Assembly (NCBI RefSeq): GCF_000372885.1
Contig: NZ_KB889967.1
Coordinates: 2,865,430 to 2,929,429, forward strand
DNA: 64,000 bases
Direction of reading: 5' to 3'
Source: Methyloversatilis thermotolerans
Lineage (GTDB): Bacteria > Pseudomonadota > Gammaproteobacteria > Burkholderiales > Rhodocyclaceae
Shown: one piece after another, positions 1 through 9,541 of the stretch
Position numbering within the stretch: the first letter of the stretch is position 1
Layout of the letters: every line of letters begins with the position of its first letter
Program-made: the position numbers and the translations under genes
The notes under the pieces: model-generated
Database searches by the model: none
The model's input: the letters and a program-made list of their open reading frames with translations, nothing else
What the model was told of the DNA's origin: nothing

Positions 1-564
1 CGCGACGAAGCGCGGCTGAGCCGGCTGATCGATGCGCTGTCGCGCCGGCCGGCGCGCCCGCCGGTTGCGCGCACGCCGCCGGACGACGGTGCCGGCACGC
101 CACGCGCACGGGAAAGCGGCGGCCCCATCGTGCACTCGGTGGTGGTGGACCACGGCGGCCAGCCCTTCGGCAAGCTGCGCGGTCGCCTGCCCTGGCCTGC
201 GAGCGGCGAACTCGCCCGCCGTTTCGGTGCCCAAGGCGCGGAAGGCGGCACCCCGCTGCGCGGCGTGTTCATTCGCGCCGCCGACGGAGAGGTCAAGGCG
301 GTGGCCGCCGGAACCGTTGTATTTGCCGACTGGTTGCGTGGCTTCGGCAACCTCATCATCGTCGATCATGGCGACAACTATCTGAGCGTGTATGGCAACA
401 ACGAAGCCCTGTTGAAGACGGTGGGGACGCAGGTGCGCAGCGGCGAGCCGATTGCCTCGATCGGCGCCAGCGGTGGGGCTTCGGAATCGGGTTTATACTT
501 TGAATTGCGGCACCAGGGACAGGCGCTGGACCCGTTGAAATGGGTCGCACGCCCCAATCCGTAG
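1..564 (+). CDS. envC: EnvC-like murein hydrolase activator (M23/LytM domain), 5' end missing
   Basis: The frame is open from the first base of the window to the TAG at 562-564, so only the C-terminal 187 residues are present. The fragment is a LytM/M23 domain. It contains VVFADWLRGFGNLIIVDHG and, near the end, ESGLYFELRHQG followed by a DP-x2-W ending, the pattern of EnvC. In EnvC the LytM fold has lost some zinc ligands and activates the division amidases in the periplasm rather than cutting peptidoglycan. I see no HxxxD motif here, which fits an activator. It lies 62 bp upstream of ctpA in the same direction, a common proteobacterial pairing. The N-terminal coiled coil is outside the window. 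Confidence 0.85.
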   Translation, partial: RDEARLSRLIDALSRRPARPPVARTPPDDGAGTPRARESGGPIVHSVVVDHGGQPFGKLRGRLPWPASGELARRFGAQGAEGGTPLRGVFIRAADGEVKAVAAGTVVFADWLRGFGNLIIVDHGDNYLSVYGNNEALLKTVGTQVRSGEPIASIGASGGASESGLYFELRHQGQALDPLKWVARPNP

Positions 565-626
565 CACCGGACCACCCGGTCTGCATGCGGTCGCCCGGCC
601 GGATACCTCTAGCGGAGTGATGTTCG

Positions 627-2009
627 ATGCAAAAAAAGCTGCAGCAAACCGGACTGGTCATGATCGGGCTGTGTGCCGGCGTACTGCTCAGTCTGAATTT
701 CTCCGCCAACGCGAACAAGGTGTCCGGCAGCACGCTGCCGGTCGAGGAACTGCGCCAGTTCGCCGACGTGCTCAATGCGGTCAAGACCAGCTATGTCGAG
801 CCGGTCGACGACAAGAAGCTCATCACGCATGCCATCAGCGGCATGCTGTCCGGACTGGATCCGCACTCCGCCTATCTCGATCCGGACGCGTTCAAGGATC
901 TGCAGGCGGGTACCCAGGGCGAGTTCGGCGGCCTCGGCATCGAGGTCGGGATGGAAGACGGCTTCGTCAAGGTCGTGTCGCCGATCGAGGATACGCCGGC
1001 GTTCCGCGCCGGGGTCAAGGCGGGCGACCTCATCATCAAGCTTGACGACACCTCGACCAAGGGGCTGACGCTGGCCGAGGCAGTCAAGCGCATGCGCGGC
1101 AAGCCGGATACCGCGATCCGGATCACCATCGCGCGCAAGGGAGAGGCCAAGCCGATCGAAGTGACGCTGACGCGCGAAATCATCAAGGTGCAGAGCGTGA
1201 AATCCAAGCTGGTCGAGCCCGGCTACGGCTATCTGCGGCTCACCCAGTTCCAGGAGCAGAGCGCGCCCGACCTCGCCAAGGCGATCGGCAAGCTGTACAA
1301 GGACGGCGACCTGAAGGGTCTGGTGCTCGATCTGCGCAACGACCCGGGCGGCCTGCTGCACGGTGCGGTCGGCGTATCCGCCGCCTTCCTGCAGCCGAAA
1401 TCCCTGGTGGTATCCACCGACGGGCGCACCGAGGATGCCAAGCGCAAGTTCTTCGCGTCGCCGGAAGATTACCGCGCCTCGCAGGACGACTACCTGCAGG
1501 GTCTGCCGGCCGGCATCAAGTCGGTGCCGCTGGTCGTGCTGGTCAATTCCGGATCCGCGTCGGCATCGGAAATCGTGGCCGGCGCACTGCAGGATCACAA
1601 GCGCGCCATCATCATGGGCACGCAGACCTTCGGCAAGGGCTCGGTGCAGACCATCATGCCACTGCCCAACAACGCGGCGATCAAGCTCACCACGGCGCGC
1701 TACTACACGCCGAACGGGCGTTCCATCCAGGCGAAGGGCATCGTGCCTGACATCGTCGTCGAGGAAAGCGCGAATGGCGGCGGCGGCATCCGTCTGCGCG
1801 AAGCGGATCTCGATCGCCATCTGAACAACGACAAGGATCCGGAAGAAGCCGCGAAGCCGGAAGCGAGCGGCAAGCCGGCGCGCCCGGCGCGCGACGACGA
1901 CGACGACGCCAAGCCCGCCGCGCCCTTCGAATTCGCCACCGCGTCGGACTACCAGTTCACGCAGGCACTGAATCTGCTGAAGGGCTTGCAGATCATCCAG
2001 AAGAACTGA
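627..2009 (+). CDS. ctpA: Carboxy-terminal processing protease (S41 family)
   Basis: A 460-residue periplasmic serine protease. Residues 1-30 form an N-terminal signal or anchor. A PDZ domain follows at about 95-180 (GGLGIEVGMEDG, then the carboxylate-binding region). The S41 catalytic core includes SGSASASEI, with the likely nucleophile at Ser312, and FGKGSVQ with the general base Lys337; their 25-residue spacing matches known members. The C-terminus has an Asp-rich, Ala/Pro-rich stretch (about 405-435) of unknown role. The start at 627 is preceded by GGAG at 614-617. Family members trim C-termini of periplasmic proteins, often peptidoglycan hydrolases, which fits the neighbouring envC. The substrate here is unknown. 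Confidence 0.95.
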   Translation: MQKKLQQTGLVMIGLCAGVLLSLNFSANANKVSGSTLPVEELRQFADVLNAVKTSYVEPVDDKKLITHAISGMLSGLDPHSAYLDPDAFKDLQAGTQGEFGGLGIEVGMEDGFVKVVSPIEDTPAFRAGVKAGDLIIKLDDTSTKGLTLAEAVKRMRGKPDTAIRITIARKGEAKPIEVTLTREIIKVQSVKSKLVEPGYGYLRLTQFQEQSAPDLAKAIGKLYKDGDLKGLVLDLRNDPGGLLHGAVGVSAAFLQPKSLVVSTDGRTEDAKRKFFASPEDYRASQDDYLQGLPAGIKSVPLVVLVNSGSASASEIVAGALQDHKRAIIMGTQTFGKGSVQTIMPLPNNAAIKLTTARYYTPNGRSIQAKGIVPDIVVEESANGGGGIRLREADLDRHLNNDKDPEEAAKPEASGKPARPARDDDDDAKPAAPFEFATASDYQFTQALNLLKGLQIIQKN

Positions 2010-2074
2010 ACCCGGCCCGGGCCGGATCACGTGACCGCCGCTGCATGGCGGTCACCGGATGCAGGAGCTGAACC

Positions 2075-2536
2075 ATGGTCGCACATGCCAGCCAGCGCCG
2101 TTTCGGCCGCGAACACCGCGCACCGCGCAAGCCGGGTTACGGTCCGCAGACCGGACTGCTCAAGCACAGGGAACTGCGCTTCTGCCGCCACTGCACGCGC
2201 AGTACCGACGAGGTGCTCGACACACTGGATCATCTCGGGCGCATACGCGTCACAGCGGTACTGCCGCGCCGCGTGGCCATCGAATACAGTCTGTCCGACC
2301 ACAGCTTCCGCAGCATCGAGCGCCACTTCGGCGCACGCGGTTTCGTGCTCGACGCGTCGCCGTGGATGCGGCTGGTCCGGGCACTGCTGTATTTCTGCGA
2401 AGACACCCAGTTGCGCAATCTGCGGCAGCCGGAAAGACTGATCAAGAAATCCAATGAAATCTATGTGCAGGCCTGGCAGCAGCATCGGCACGGCGACCAC
2501 GACGACACGCCGAACGAACTGCGCGAATACCGCTGA
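2075..2536 (+). CDS. Conserved hypothetical protein, 153 aa
   Basis: I do not recognise a named domain. The product is basic and rich in Arg and His, with no signal peptide or membrane segment. Its few Cys residues include a CRHC pair near residues 37-40 and one in LLYFCED. The start has a good ribosome binding site (AGGAG at 2063-2067, 7 bp before ATG). It sits between ctpA and the adenylyltransferase gene in the same direction with short gaps, so it is probably co-transcribed. The ribosome binding site and the fit between neighbours argue it is real. A cytoplasmic protein is expected; function is unknown. Confidence 0.7.
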   Translation: MVAHASQRRFGREHRAPRKPGYGPQTGLLKHRELRFCRHCTRSTDEVLDTLDHLGRIRVTAVLPRRVAIEYSLSDHSFRSIERHFGARGFVLDASPWMRLVRALLYFCEDTQLRNLRQPERLIKKSNEIYVQAWQQHRHGDHDDTPNELREYR

Positions 2537-2571
2537 GCAGGCGCGGCCTCGCGCATCGGGACGCGAGCGCC

Positions 2572-3336
2572 ATGAATGACGAACAACTGCTGCGCTACAG
2601 CCGCCACATCCTGCTCGATCCGATAGGCATCGAAGGCCAGGAAAGACTGCTCGCCAGCCGGGCACTCGTCGTCGGTGCGGGTGGCCTGGGCTGTCCGGCG
2701 GCGCTCTACCTTGCGGCCGCGGGTGTCGGCACGATAGTCATCGCCGACGATGACGAGGTGGACCTGACCAATCTGCAGCGCCAGATCCTGCATCGCGAAC
2801 ATTCGGTCGGTCGTCCCAAGGTGGACTCGGCGCGCGACGCGCTGCGCGAACTGAACCCCGGCTGCGAAGTGATCCCGCTGAAGATGCGCCTGACCGGCGA
2901 CGCGCTGATGGAACAGATCGCGGCAGCCGACGTGGTGCTGGACTGCAGCGACAACTTCGCCACCCGTCACGCGATCAATCGAGGCTGTGTGCAGACCGGC
3001 ACCCCTCTGGTATCGGGCGCCGCGATCCGCTTCGATGGCCAGATCGCGGTGTTCGACAGCCGCGACGACGACGCGCCGTGCTATCACTGCCTGTTCCCGG
3101 AGGCGGACGACGTCGAGGAGGTGCGCTGCGCGGTCATGGGTGTGTTCGCCCCGCTGACCGGCATCGTCGGCACGCTGCAGGCGGCGGAAGCGCTGAAACT
3201 GCTGGCGCGCACCGGCCGCTCGCTGGCCGGACGGCTGCTGCTGCTCGACGCGCTGAGCATGGAGTGGCGCAGCATAGGCGTGCCACGCGACCCCGGCTGT
3301 GCGGTCTGCGCATCGCCATCGCGTCAACATTCGTGA
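2572..3336 (+). CDS. moeB: MoeB/ThiF/HesA-type adenylyltransferase
   Basis: A 254-residue E1-like enzyme that adenylates the C-terminal glycine of a ubiquitin-fold sulfur carrier, MoaD for molybdopterin or ThiS for thiamine. The N-terminus reads LLRYSRHILL, followed by the nucleotide loop GAGGLGCPAALYLAAAGVG. Next come DLTNLQRQILH, the CSDNFATR segment and two zinc-binding cysteine pairs (CYHC near 170 and CAVC near the C-terminus). Length matches MoeB/ThiF and there is no C-terminal rhodanese domain. MoeB and ThiF cannot be separated by sequence inspection, and neither moaD nor thiS is next to it. It lies 35 bp after the preceding hypothetical gene. Confidence 0.85.
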   Translation: MNDEQLLRYSRHILLDPIGIEGQERLLASRALVVGAGGLGCPAALYLAAAGVGTIVIADDDEVDLTNLQRQILHREHSVGRPKVDSARDALRELNPGCEVIPLKMRLTGDALMEQIAAADVVLDCSDNFATRHAINRGCVQTGTPLVSGAAIRFDGQIAVFDSRDDDAPCYHCLFPEADDVEEVRCAVMGVFAPLTGIVGTLQAAEALKLLARTGRSLAGRLLLLDALSMEWRSIGVPRDPGCAVCASPSRQHS

Positions 3337-3524
3337 CACGCGCCGGGCCATCCCGCTGAAAATCTGCCGCCAATGAGCCGTTCGGATCACTCCCATGGTC
3401 CGAAAGAACCATCGCGATCCAGACAGAATAACTATACGCGTAACCTTCCACCTCTAGCTTCTCCCGTCCGAGCGGCCCGCGTTTCAGCCGGTCGCCGCAC
3501 ATCAGTCTTTCAGGGAGAAGCACC

Positions 3525-4613
3525 ATGCAGGTCATCAGACACGCCGCCATCAGCGGCCTGGCGCTGGCACTGTTCGCCGGATCGGCGAATGCGGCCAGCC
3601 TCTACACCCTCGTCGATCTCGGCGATCTGGCCGGGGGCAGCGACAGCAGCGCCGCGCTGTCGATCAACGATGCCGGCACCGTGGTCGGCTGGGGACGCAG
3701 CGCGGCCGGACAGCGCGCCGTCATGTGGAAGGACGGCCAGATCCTGGATCTCGGCTTCACCGGTACCAGCATCGCCAACGCGATCAATGCCTCGGGCACC
3801 GTCGCGGGTTCCTTCGGCAGCGCCGGCTTCTCGCTCCCTGCCGGTGGCAGCTCGACCAGCATCGGCGATCTTCCCGGCGGCGCGGTGTTCAGCACCGCGA
3901 CCGCGGTCAATGGACAGGGCGTGGTGGTCGGCTACAGCACCGGCAGCGCCGGCACCGGCGCCACCAGCCGCGCGGTCATGTGGAAGGACGGCGTGCTCAC
4001 CGATCTGGGCAGCCTGAACGACGGTGCCGCCAGCGGCGGATTCGCCAGCTACGCCAACGACATCAACGCTGCAGGCACCATCGTCGGCTATTCCAGCGCG
4101 AGCGGCGGCCAGCACGCCTTCGTATGGCAGAACGGCGTGATGAGCGACCTGGGCGTGCTGGATGGCACGACCACGAGCCGCGCCAATGCCATCAATGCCA
4201 GCGGCACCATCGTCGGCGCGAGCGGCAGCTTCGCCGCCATCTGGCAGGACGGGCAGATCAGCCAGATCGCCTCGGTCGCCGGCGCCACCGGTGCAGCAAC
4301 CGCCTACGACATCAATGACGCCGGCTGGGTGGTCGGCCAGGTCCGGGTGGAAGGCGGCAACCAGGCTTTCCTGTGGCGCGCCGATTCCGGCATGGTCCTG
4401 CTGAGCACGCTGCTGGGCGAAGAGTACGCCGGCTGGACCGTCACCGATGCGCGCAGCATCAACAACCAGGGCTGGATCGCCGCCACCGCCTCGTTCAACG
4501 GCGTGTCGCACGCCGTTCTGCTGCAGGCGGTACCGGAACCGGAAAGCTGGGCCCTGCTGGTCGCCGGCATCGCCGTGATCGGCGCCTTCGCCCGTCGCCG
4601 CCTGCCGGCATGA
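3525..4613 (+). CDS. HAF-repeat PEP-CTERM exported protein
   Basis: A 362-residue secreted protein. A Sec signal peptide covers about residues 1-25. The body is made of at least seven HAF-type repeats of about 40-50 residues with the core INxxGxxVG (for example INDAGTVVGWG, INASGTVAGSF, INAAGTIVGYS), as expected of an extracellular beta-propeller. The last 27 residues form a PEP-CTERM sorting signal: VPEPES, a hydrophobic helix, then FARRR. PEP-CTERM proteins are processed by exosortase (not in this window) and are linked to exopolysaccharide and biofilm in the bacteria that carry them. AGGGAGAA precedes the ATG. The stop overlaps an unused ATG, and the next gene starts 23 bp later, so the two probably share a transcript. 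Confidence 0.9.
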   Translation: MQVIRHAAISGLALALFAGSANAASLYTLVDLGDLAGGSDSSAALSINDAGTVVGWGRSAAGQRAVMWKDGQILDLGFTGTSIANAINASGTVAGSFGSAGFSLPAGGSSTSIGDLPGGAVFSTATAVNGQGVVVGYSTGSAGTGATSRAVMWKDGVLTDLGSLNDGAASGGFASYANDINAAGTIVGYSSASGGQHAFVWQNGVMSDLGVLDGTTTSRANAINASGTIVGASGSFAAIWQDGQISQIASVAGATGAATAYDINDAGWVVGQVRVEGGNQAFLWRADSGMVLLSTLLGEEYAGWTVTDARSINNQGWIAATASFNGVSHAVLLQAVPEPESWALLVAGIAVIGAFARRRLPA

Positions 4614-4636
4614 CATTACGCATCAAGGAATTCATC

Positions 4637-7414
4637 ATGCACAAGAACATCCGCGCGGCCGCATTCCGGCCCACGCTTCTGGCCGCACTGCTGGCCGCCC
4701 AGGGCATGGCGGCGGAAGCAGCCACGCTGGCCTACTGGCGCTTCGAAGGCGACGGCGCGAACGTGCCGGTCGCCGGCAGCACCCAGGTCGAGGACACGAA
4801 TGGCCGTGCCACCACCGCGACCGGCACCGGCATCCGCGTCAAGGACGTGTCCGGCAATGGCAACGACATGTGGGCCTGGGACCACGCCTGGGCCGGCCAC
4901 ACCTACCAGTCGGCGGTGCCGGCCACGGTGATTCCGCAGACCGGCGACAGCAACGGCTTCAGCGTGCGCAATGCGGGCAGCTACCCGGCACTGTTCACCT
5001 GGTCGAAGCAGAGCCAGCCGAAAGTGGACATCGAAACCGTCACGCCGCTGCGCTGGACGATAGAGGCTTCGATCAACCTGACATCGCTGGGCGGCAACCA
5101 GACCTTCGTCGGCCGCGACGGCAATGGCGTCGGCAGTGACGGCAGCGCCGCACCGCTCTACTTCCAGACGGTCAATGGCGTAGTCACCATCATCTTCACC
5201 GACAAGTCCGGCCAGCAGTACCGCGTGTCCGACAGCGGCGGCGCGCTTCAGGCCAACACCTGGTACAACGTGGCCGCGGTGAGCGATGGCGTGACGCTGC
5301 GCCTGTATCGCGATTCCGGCAGCGGCTACGCGCTGGTGGGGTCCACCGGTCTGGGCAGCGGGGACCGCCGCCTGGCCTACGACACGGCCGGCTCGAGCAG
5401 CGCGGGCGACACGCAATGGGGCTGGACCGTGGGACGCGGACGCTACGGCAGCGGCAACGGACAGGGCGACAACCACGCCGACCGCTTCTTCGGCTACATC
5501 GACGAAGTGCGCATTTCCGACGAAGCGCTGACGCCGGACCGCTTCCTGTTCAGCCGACCTGCCGTGAGCCCGGCCACCCGACTGCGCCCGGGCACCGTCA
5601 CGCTGGCCGTGCTGCCGGACACGCAGAACGCCTCGCGCTACGACCCGCGCATCTACAACGCTCAGACACAGTGGATCGTCGACAACGCCGCGCGCCTGGA
5701 AATACCGATCACCCTGCATCTGGGCGATGTGGTCGACCAGCATGGCGTAACCGCGCAGTGGCAGGCCGCCGACACCGCGATGAAGAAGCTGGATGCCGCC
5801 GGCCTGCCTTACAGCATCCTGCCCGGCAATCACGACGTATACAGCTCAGGCCAGTGGGACAACGCGCGCACCGCGTCGCGCGAGAACTATCTGAGCTGGT
5901 TCGGCACACGCCGGGTCAACCGCAACCCGGCTACCTTCGGCGGACGCGATCCGCTCGGCTATGCCGAGTACCACCTGATCGAGGCGCAGGGACAGCGCTT
6001 CCTGACGCTGGCGCTGGGCTGGAACTCCACCACGCAGACGCTGGACTGGGCCAAGCGCGTGATGGCGGCCTATCCGGATCTGCCGGTCATCCTGACCAGT
6101 CACCAGGTGATAGACATCCAGGCGGATGAAGTGTCGCCGCTGTGGACCTCCTACGGCAACTATGTGTGGGACAACCTGATCAAGTCCAGCAACCAGATCT
6201 TTGTCGTGCTGAGCGGCCATCACCACGGTGCGGCGCGCGACATCCGCAGCAATGACGCCGGCAATCCGGTGCTGTTCATGGTGGTCGACTACCAGGTCGG
6301 CTATCAGGGCGGCAACGGCGACATGCGCCTGCTGCAGCTCGACCTGGCCGACAACCGCATCAGCACGCTGGATTTCTCGCCCTGGGTGATGGCCAAGGCA
6401 GGCAGCGGTCAAGCGCTCAACCATCTGGACCGCGCGATGCGCACCGGACCACAGGAAACGTTCTCGATCGACTTCGATCTGGCTTCCCGCATCGCCGGCA
6501 TCAGCGGACGCCGTCCCGACTTCGCGTCCAACGACAGCGCGCCCGATGCGCTCGCGCTGGTGCGTGCCGACATCGCCGCGCTGCCGGCGGCGCCGGTACT
6601 GCAGCACGTGCCCGCCCAGGGCGATCTGGACTACCCTCAGGTGCAGGAAACGCTGGCCCACTGGCGCTTCGACGGTCAGGCGGACGGTGATCCGGTACCC
6701 GCAGGCATGCCGCTGTTCGTCGACGTGAGCGGTCAGGGCAACGATCTGGTGCGCGTGGACTTCAATGGTCCGGACGAACAGGCGCTGGTGTTCTCGTCGG
6801 ACGCCCATCCCGGCTCCGCCTCGCGCGGCAGCGTATGCTTCGCAGGTGGCGGCCGAGATGGCGCGCCCGGGGCCTATCTCACCACCTTCGAAGGCATGCC
6901 CCTGGGCACGGAAAGCTTCCGCAAGGGTTACACCTTCGAAGCCTTCTTCAAGCTGTCGCGCAACTTCAATGCCGACCTGAATCGCTGGTCAGGCATCATT
7001 TCGCGCGTGGAAACCGGGGCGGAAGCCGGACGCGGCGGCGGCGACGCCGGCGAATCGGCAGCCGGCCTGAACATTTCCAACATTCGCGAAGTGCAGTGGG
7101 CCACCTTCCCGGCAAGCCGAAGCGACATGCAGACCGCATGGAGCTTCGAAATCCCCCGCGAAACCTGGCATCACGTGGCGGCGGTGAATGACGGCAAGGA
7201 AATCCGGCTCTACATCGACGGCGTGACCGACTTCCGCAACCCGACGGTGAGCGACGCCGCCGGGCTGGCCGCCAGCGCCATGGGCGCGGGCTGGATGCTC
7301 GGGGCATCGCACTACGAGCACGGTCCGTACATCTTCAATGGCTGCATAGGCGAGGTCCGCATCAGCGGCCGCGCCCTGGCGCCGTCGGAGTTCCTGTACC
7401 AGCGCGCGCACTGA
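4637..7414 (+). CDS. Secreted LamG - metallophosphoesterase - LamG protein
   Basis: A 925-residue exported protein with a signal peptide at about 1-29. Residues 30-300 form a concanavalin A/LamG-like domain (AYWRFEGDG at its start, GYIDEVRISDEALTPD at its end). Residues about 320-600 form a calcineurin-type phosphoesterase carrying the metal motifs LPDTQ, LHLGDVVDQ, PGNHDVY, TSHQ and SGHHHGA. A second LamG domain fills the C-terminus (AHWRFDGQADG to GEVRISGRALAPSEF). No PEP-CTERM tail is visible. I chose ATG 4637 because AAGGAA lies 6 bp upstream; an in-frame ATG at 4610 would overlap the previous stop. It probably acts on phosphoesters outside the cell, with LamG domains binding carbohydrate; the substrate is unknown. 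Confidence 0.85.
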   Translation: MHKNIRAAAFRPTLLAALLAAQGMAAEAATLAYWRFEGDGANVPVAGSTQVEDTNGRATTATGTGIRVKDVSGNGNDMWAWDHAWAGHTYQSAVPATVIPQTGDSNGFSVRNAGSYPALFTWSKQSQPKVDIETVTPLRWTIEASINLTSLGGNQTFVGRDGNGVGSDGSAAPLYFQTVNGVVTIIFTDKSGQQYRVSDSGGALQANTWYNVAAVSDGVTLRLYRDSGSGYALVGSTGLGSGDRRLAYDTAGSSSAGDTQWGWTVGRGRYGSGNGQGDNHADRFFGYIDEVRISDEALTPDRFLFSRPAVSPATRLRPGTVTLAVLPDTQNASRYDPRIYNAQTQWIVDNAARLEIPITLHLGDVVDQHGVTAQWQAADTAMKKLDAAGLPYSILPGNHDVYSSGQWDNARTASRENYLSWFGTRRVNRNPATFGGRDPLGYAEYHLIEAQGQRFLTLALGWNSTTQTLDWAKRVMAAYPDLPVILTSHQVIDIQADEVSPLWTSYGNYVWDNLIKSSNQIFVVLSGHHHGAARDIRSNDAGNPVLFMVVDYQVGYQGGNGDMRLLQLDLADNRISTLDFSPWVMAKAGSGQALNHLDRAMRTGPQETFSIDFDLASRIAGISGRRPDFASNDSAPDALALVRADIAALPAAPVLQHVPAQGDLDYPQVQETLAHWRFDGQADGDPVPAGMPLFVDVSGQGNDLVRVDFNGPDEQALVFSSDAHPGSASRGSVCFAGGGRDGAPGAYLTTFEGMPLGTESFRKGYTFEAFFKLSRNFNADLNRWSGIISRVETGAEAGRGGGDAGESAAGLNISNIREVQWATFPASRSDMQTAWSFEIPRETWHHVAAVNDGKEIRLYIDGVTDFRNPTVSDAAGLAASAMGAGWMLGASHYEHGPYIFNGCIGEVRISGRALAPSEFLYQRAH

Positions 7415-7424
7415 GCACGCGCGA

Positions 7425-7461
7425 AACAAAAAAGGGGCGCCATCCGGCGCCCCTTTTTTTT
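7425..7461. terminator. Bidirectional intrinsic terminator
   Basis: An 8-bp GC-only stem (GGGGCGCC at 7434-7441 and GGCGCCCC at 7446-7453) with loop ATCC is flanked by an A-rich run on the left and eight T on the right. It lies between the convergent genes ending at 7414 and 7480, so it can end transcription from both sides. Confidence 0.93.
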
Positions 7462-7479
7462 CATCCCTGATCCCTGATG

Positions 7480-8802
7480 TCAGTGCAGCTTCACATGCGG
7501 CTCGGTGCTCTGCTTCAGGAAGCGCGCCACCGCGTCCAGCGTGCTCTTGAACCAGCCGTGCAGCGCGATCTGGTGCATCTGGTACAGCGAGCGATACATC
7601 ATGCGCGCAACCAGACCTTCGATGAACATGCTGCCACCGACCAGACCGCCCATCAGGTTGCCGGTGGCGCCGCTCTTGCCCAGCGATACCAGCGAACCGA
7701 AGTCGCGATAGCGGAAGGGGCCCGGATCGCCCTTGCCTTCGAGGCGCATCGCGAACACCTTCACCAGATAGCTCGCCTGCTGGTGAGCGGCCTGTGCGCG
7801 CGGCGGAATGGTGCCTTCACCGCCCAGCCAGGTACAGGCCGCGCAGTCGCCGAAGGCGTAGATGTCGGGATCGTGCGTGGTGCACAGATGATCGTCGACC
7901 ACCAACTGATTGATGCGGTTGGATTCCAGCCCGCCAAAGCCGGACAGCATATTGGGCGCCTTGATGCCGGCCGCCCACACCATCAGGTCGGCGCGTATGA
8001 ACTGGCCGCCAGCCGTCTGCAGGCCATCAGAACGCACCTCGCTGACACGCTCGGACTTGCGAACCTCAATGCCCATGCCACCCAGCAGTTCTTCCGCGGA
8101 GGCGGAAATGCGCGGCGGCAGGGCCGGCAGGATGCGGTCGGCCGCCTCGATCAGCGTGATCTTCACGTCGTTGCTCGGGTCCAGGCTGTGCACGCCGAAG
8201 GCGCGCAACACCTTGCTGGTATGACGCAGTTCAGCCGACAGTTCTACCCCTGTGGCACCGGCACCGATGATGGCAATCGACACGGCATGCGGCTCGCCGC
8301 GTTCGGCACACGCATCGGCGCGCATGCAGGCGGCGACCAGCTTCTGGCGGAAGCGCTCCGCGTCATGCGTGGTGTCGAGCGCCATGGTGTGCTCGTCGGC
8401 ACCGGGAATGCCGAAGGTATTCACGGTGCTGCCCACGGCGATCACCAGAAAGTCATAGTGCAGTTCGCGCTCCGGCAGCATGGGTTCGCCATCGGAATCC
8501 GGCACCGCCTCGACGCGGATGATCTTGCGGTTGCGATCGATGGCCGTCATGCGGCCAAGCTGGAATTCGAAGCTGTGCCAGCGCGCCTGCGCCACATACT
8601 CCAGCCGGTGCATGTGCATGTCCATGCGTCCGGCCGCCACTTCATGCAGATGCGGCTTCCAGATATGGATGGGCGACGCATCGACCAGTACGATGTCGGC
8701 CTGGCCCTTCGCGCCATATCGGTCACCCAGCCGGGTGACCAGTTCGAGACCGCCTGCACCGCCTCCCACAACCACGATGACAGGCTTCTTGGAATTGTTC
8801 AT
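7480..8802 (-). CDS. ndh: Type II NADH dehydrogenase / FAD-dependent pyridine nucleotide oxidoreductase
   Basis: A 440-residue flavoprotein that probably transfers electrons from NADH to quinone at the inner face of the membrane without pumping protons. The N-terminus holds the FAD dinucleotide fold VVVGGGAGGLELVTRLG. A second Rossmann motif, IIGAGATGVELSAELR, binds NADH at about residues 165-185. The segment DPDIYAFGDCAA is the second FAD contact, and AHQQASYLVK follows it. The C-terminal 40 residues are amphipathic, as in membrane-associated Ndh. The frame extends upstream, but ATG 8802 is chosen because GAGG lies 5 bp before it and the dinucleotide fold starts at once after it. It stands alone on the minus strand, facing the terminator at 7425-7461. 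Confidence 0.88.
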   Translation of the reverse strand: MNNSKKPVIVVVGGGAGGLELVTRLGDRYGAKGQADIVLVDASPIHIWKPHLHEVAAGRMDMHMHRLEYVAQARWHSFEFQLGRMTAIDRNRKIIRVEAVPDSDGEPMLPERELHYDFLVIAVGSTVNTFGIPGADEHTMALDTTHDAERFRQKLVAACMRADACAERGEPHAVSIAIIGAGATGVELSAELRHTSKVLRAFGVHSLDPSNDVKITLIEAADRILPALPPRISASAEELLGGMGIEVRKSERVSEVRSDGLQTAGGQFIRADLMVWAAGIKAPNMLSGFGGLESNRINQLVVDDHLCTTHDPDIYAFGDCAACTWLGGEGTIPPRAQAAHQQASYLVKVFAMRLEGKGDPGPFRYRDFGSLVSLGKSGATGNLMGGLVGGSMFIEGLVARMMYRSLYQMHQIALHGWFKSTLDAVARFLKQSTEPHVKLH

Positions 8803-9032
8803 GGTTTCCTCGGATTGTTCTTCCGCCCCGCACGGACGCGAAGGGCGCATTCTGCTACATGGCCCGCCTGTTGTGCGATGCACACACGGCGCCGTCACCT
8901 CCGATCCGCGCATCGCGCGGATACCCGAACAGGCCGCGCCGCGGCATGAGAATGCCGGGGAAGTGAACGGACCCCATCGACGTTATCGGCGCGGACGGCG
9001 CGGTCTGAACCGCTGCAACATGACGGGGACGC

Positions 9033-9512
9033 TCACTGGCGGCGCAGCGACAGGACCAGAGCAACGACGGTGAGCAGCACCAGCCAGATGAGTGACCACT
9101 CCGGAATGTCCAGCCCGAGGAAGGGCGGCAGCTTCGCGCCGCAAGTGCCGTCGGCAAAGAACACCTGGGGCAACCACTGCGCCGGCGGCAGGCTGTTGAC
9201 GAAGTCCTCGACCGGATCCAGTCCGCAACTGACCGACGGGTTGTACAACACATACACGTGCCGCGCGGCCACGGCCACCCCCAGCCCTGACACCAGCGCA
9301 CCAGCCCACAGACCGCTGCGCGCCAGCGATCCGCCGAACAGGCCGCTGAGCAGGAAGAACACGCCGGCGCCGACGAAGGCGTAGCGTTGCAGGATGCACA
9401 GCGGACAAGGCGCGAGCTGCTCGGCATGCTGCAACCAGAGCGCGAAGGCCACCAGGCCGAAACAGAGGTAGGACAGAAGGAAATTCAGTCGCGTGCGGGC
9501 GATCGGAGTCAT
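9033..9512 (-). CDS. dsbB: Disulfide bond formation protein DsbB
   Basis: A 159-residue inner-membrane protein with four hydrophobic helices that reoxidises DsbA by passing electrons to quinone. The first periplasmic loop carries the redox pair CPLC (residues 36-39 from the chosen ATG). The second loop carries Cys in SVSCGL and DGTCGAK, giving the two Cys pairs needed for the relay. The ATG at 9512 is preferred over an in-frame TTG at 9518. It lies downstream of hslU by 29 bp on the same strand. No dsbA is in the window. Confidence 0.93.
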   Translation of the reverse strand: MTPIARTRLNFLLSYLCFGLVAFALWLQHAEQLAPCPLCILQRYAFVGAGVFFLLSGLFGGSLARSGLWAGALVSGLGVAVAARHVYVLYNPSVSCGLDPVEDFVNSLPPAQWLPQVFFADGTCGAKLPPFLGLDIPEWSLIWLVLLTVVALVLSLRRQ

Positions 9513-9541
9513 CAGCAACTTTCTTCGGGAAGACAGCAGGT

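Noticed and set aside
609-2030. Long frame antisense to ctpA
   Set aside because: Shadow of a high-GC gene; ctpA has full family motifs, the antisense product none.
7477-8949. 490-residue frame antisense to ndh
   Set aside because: Mirrors a conserved flavoprotein with no motif of its own.
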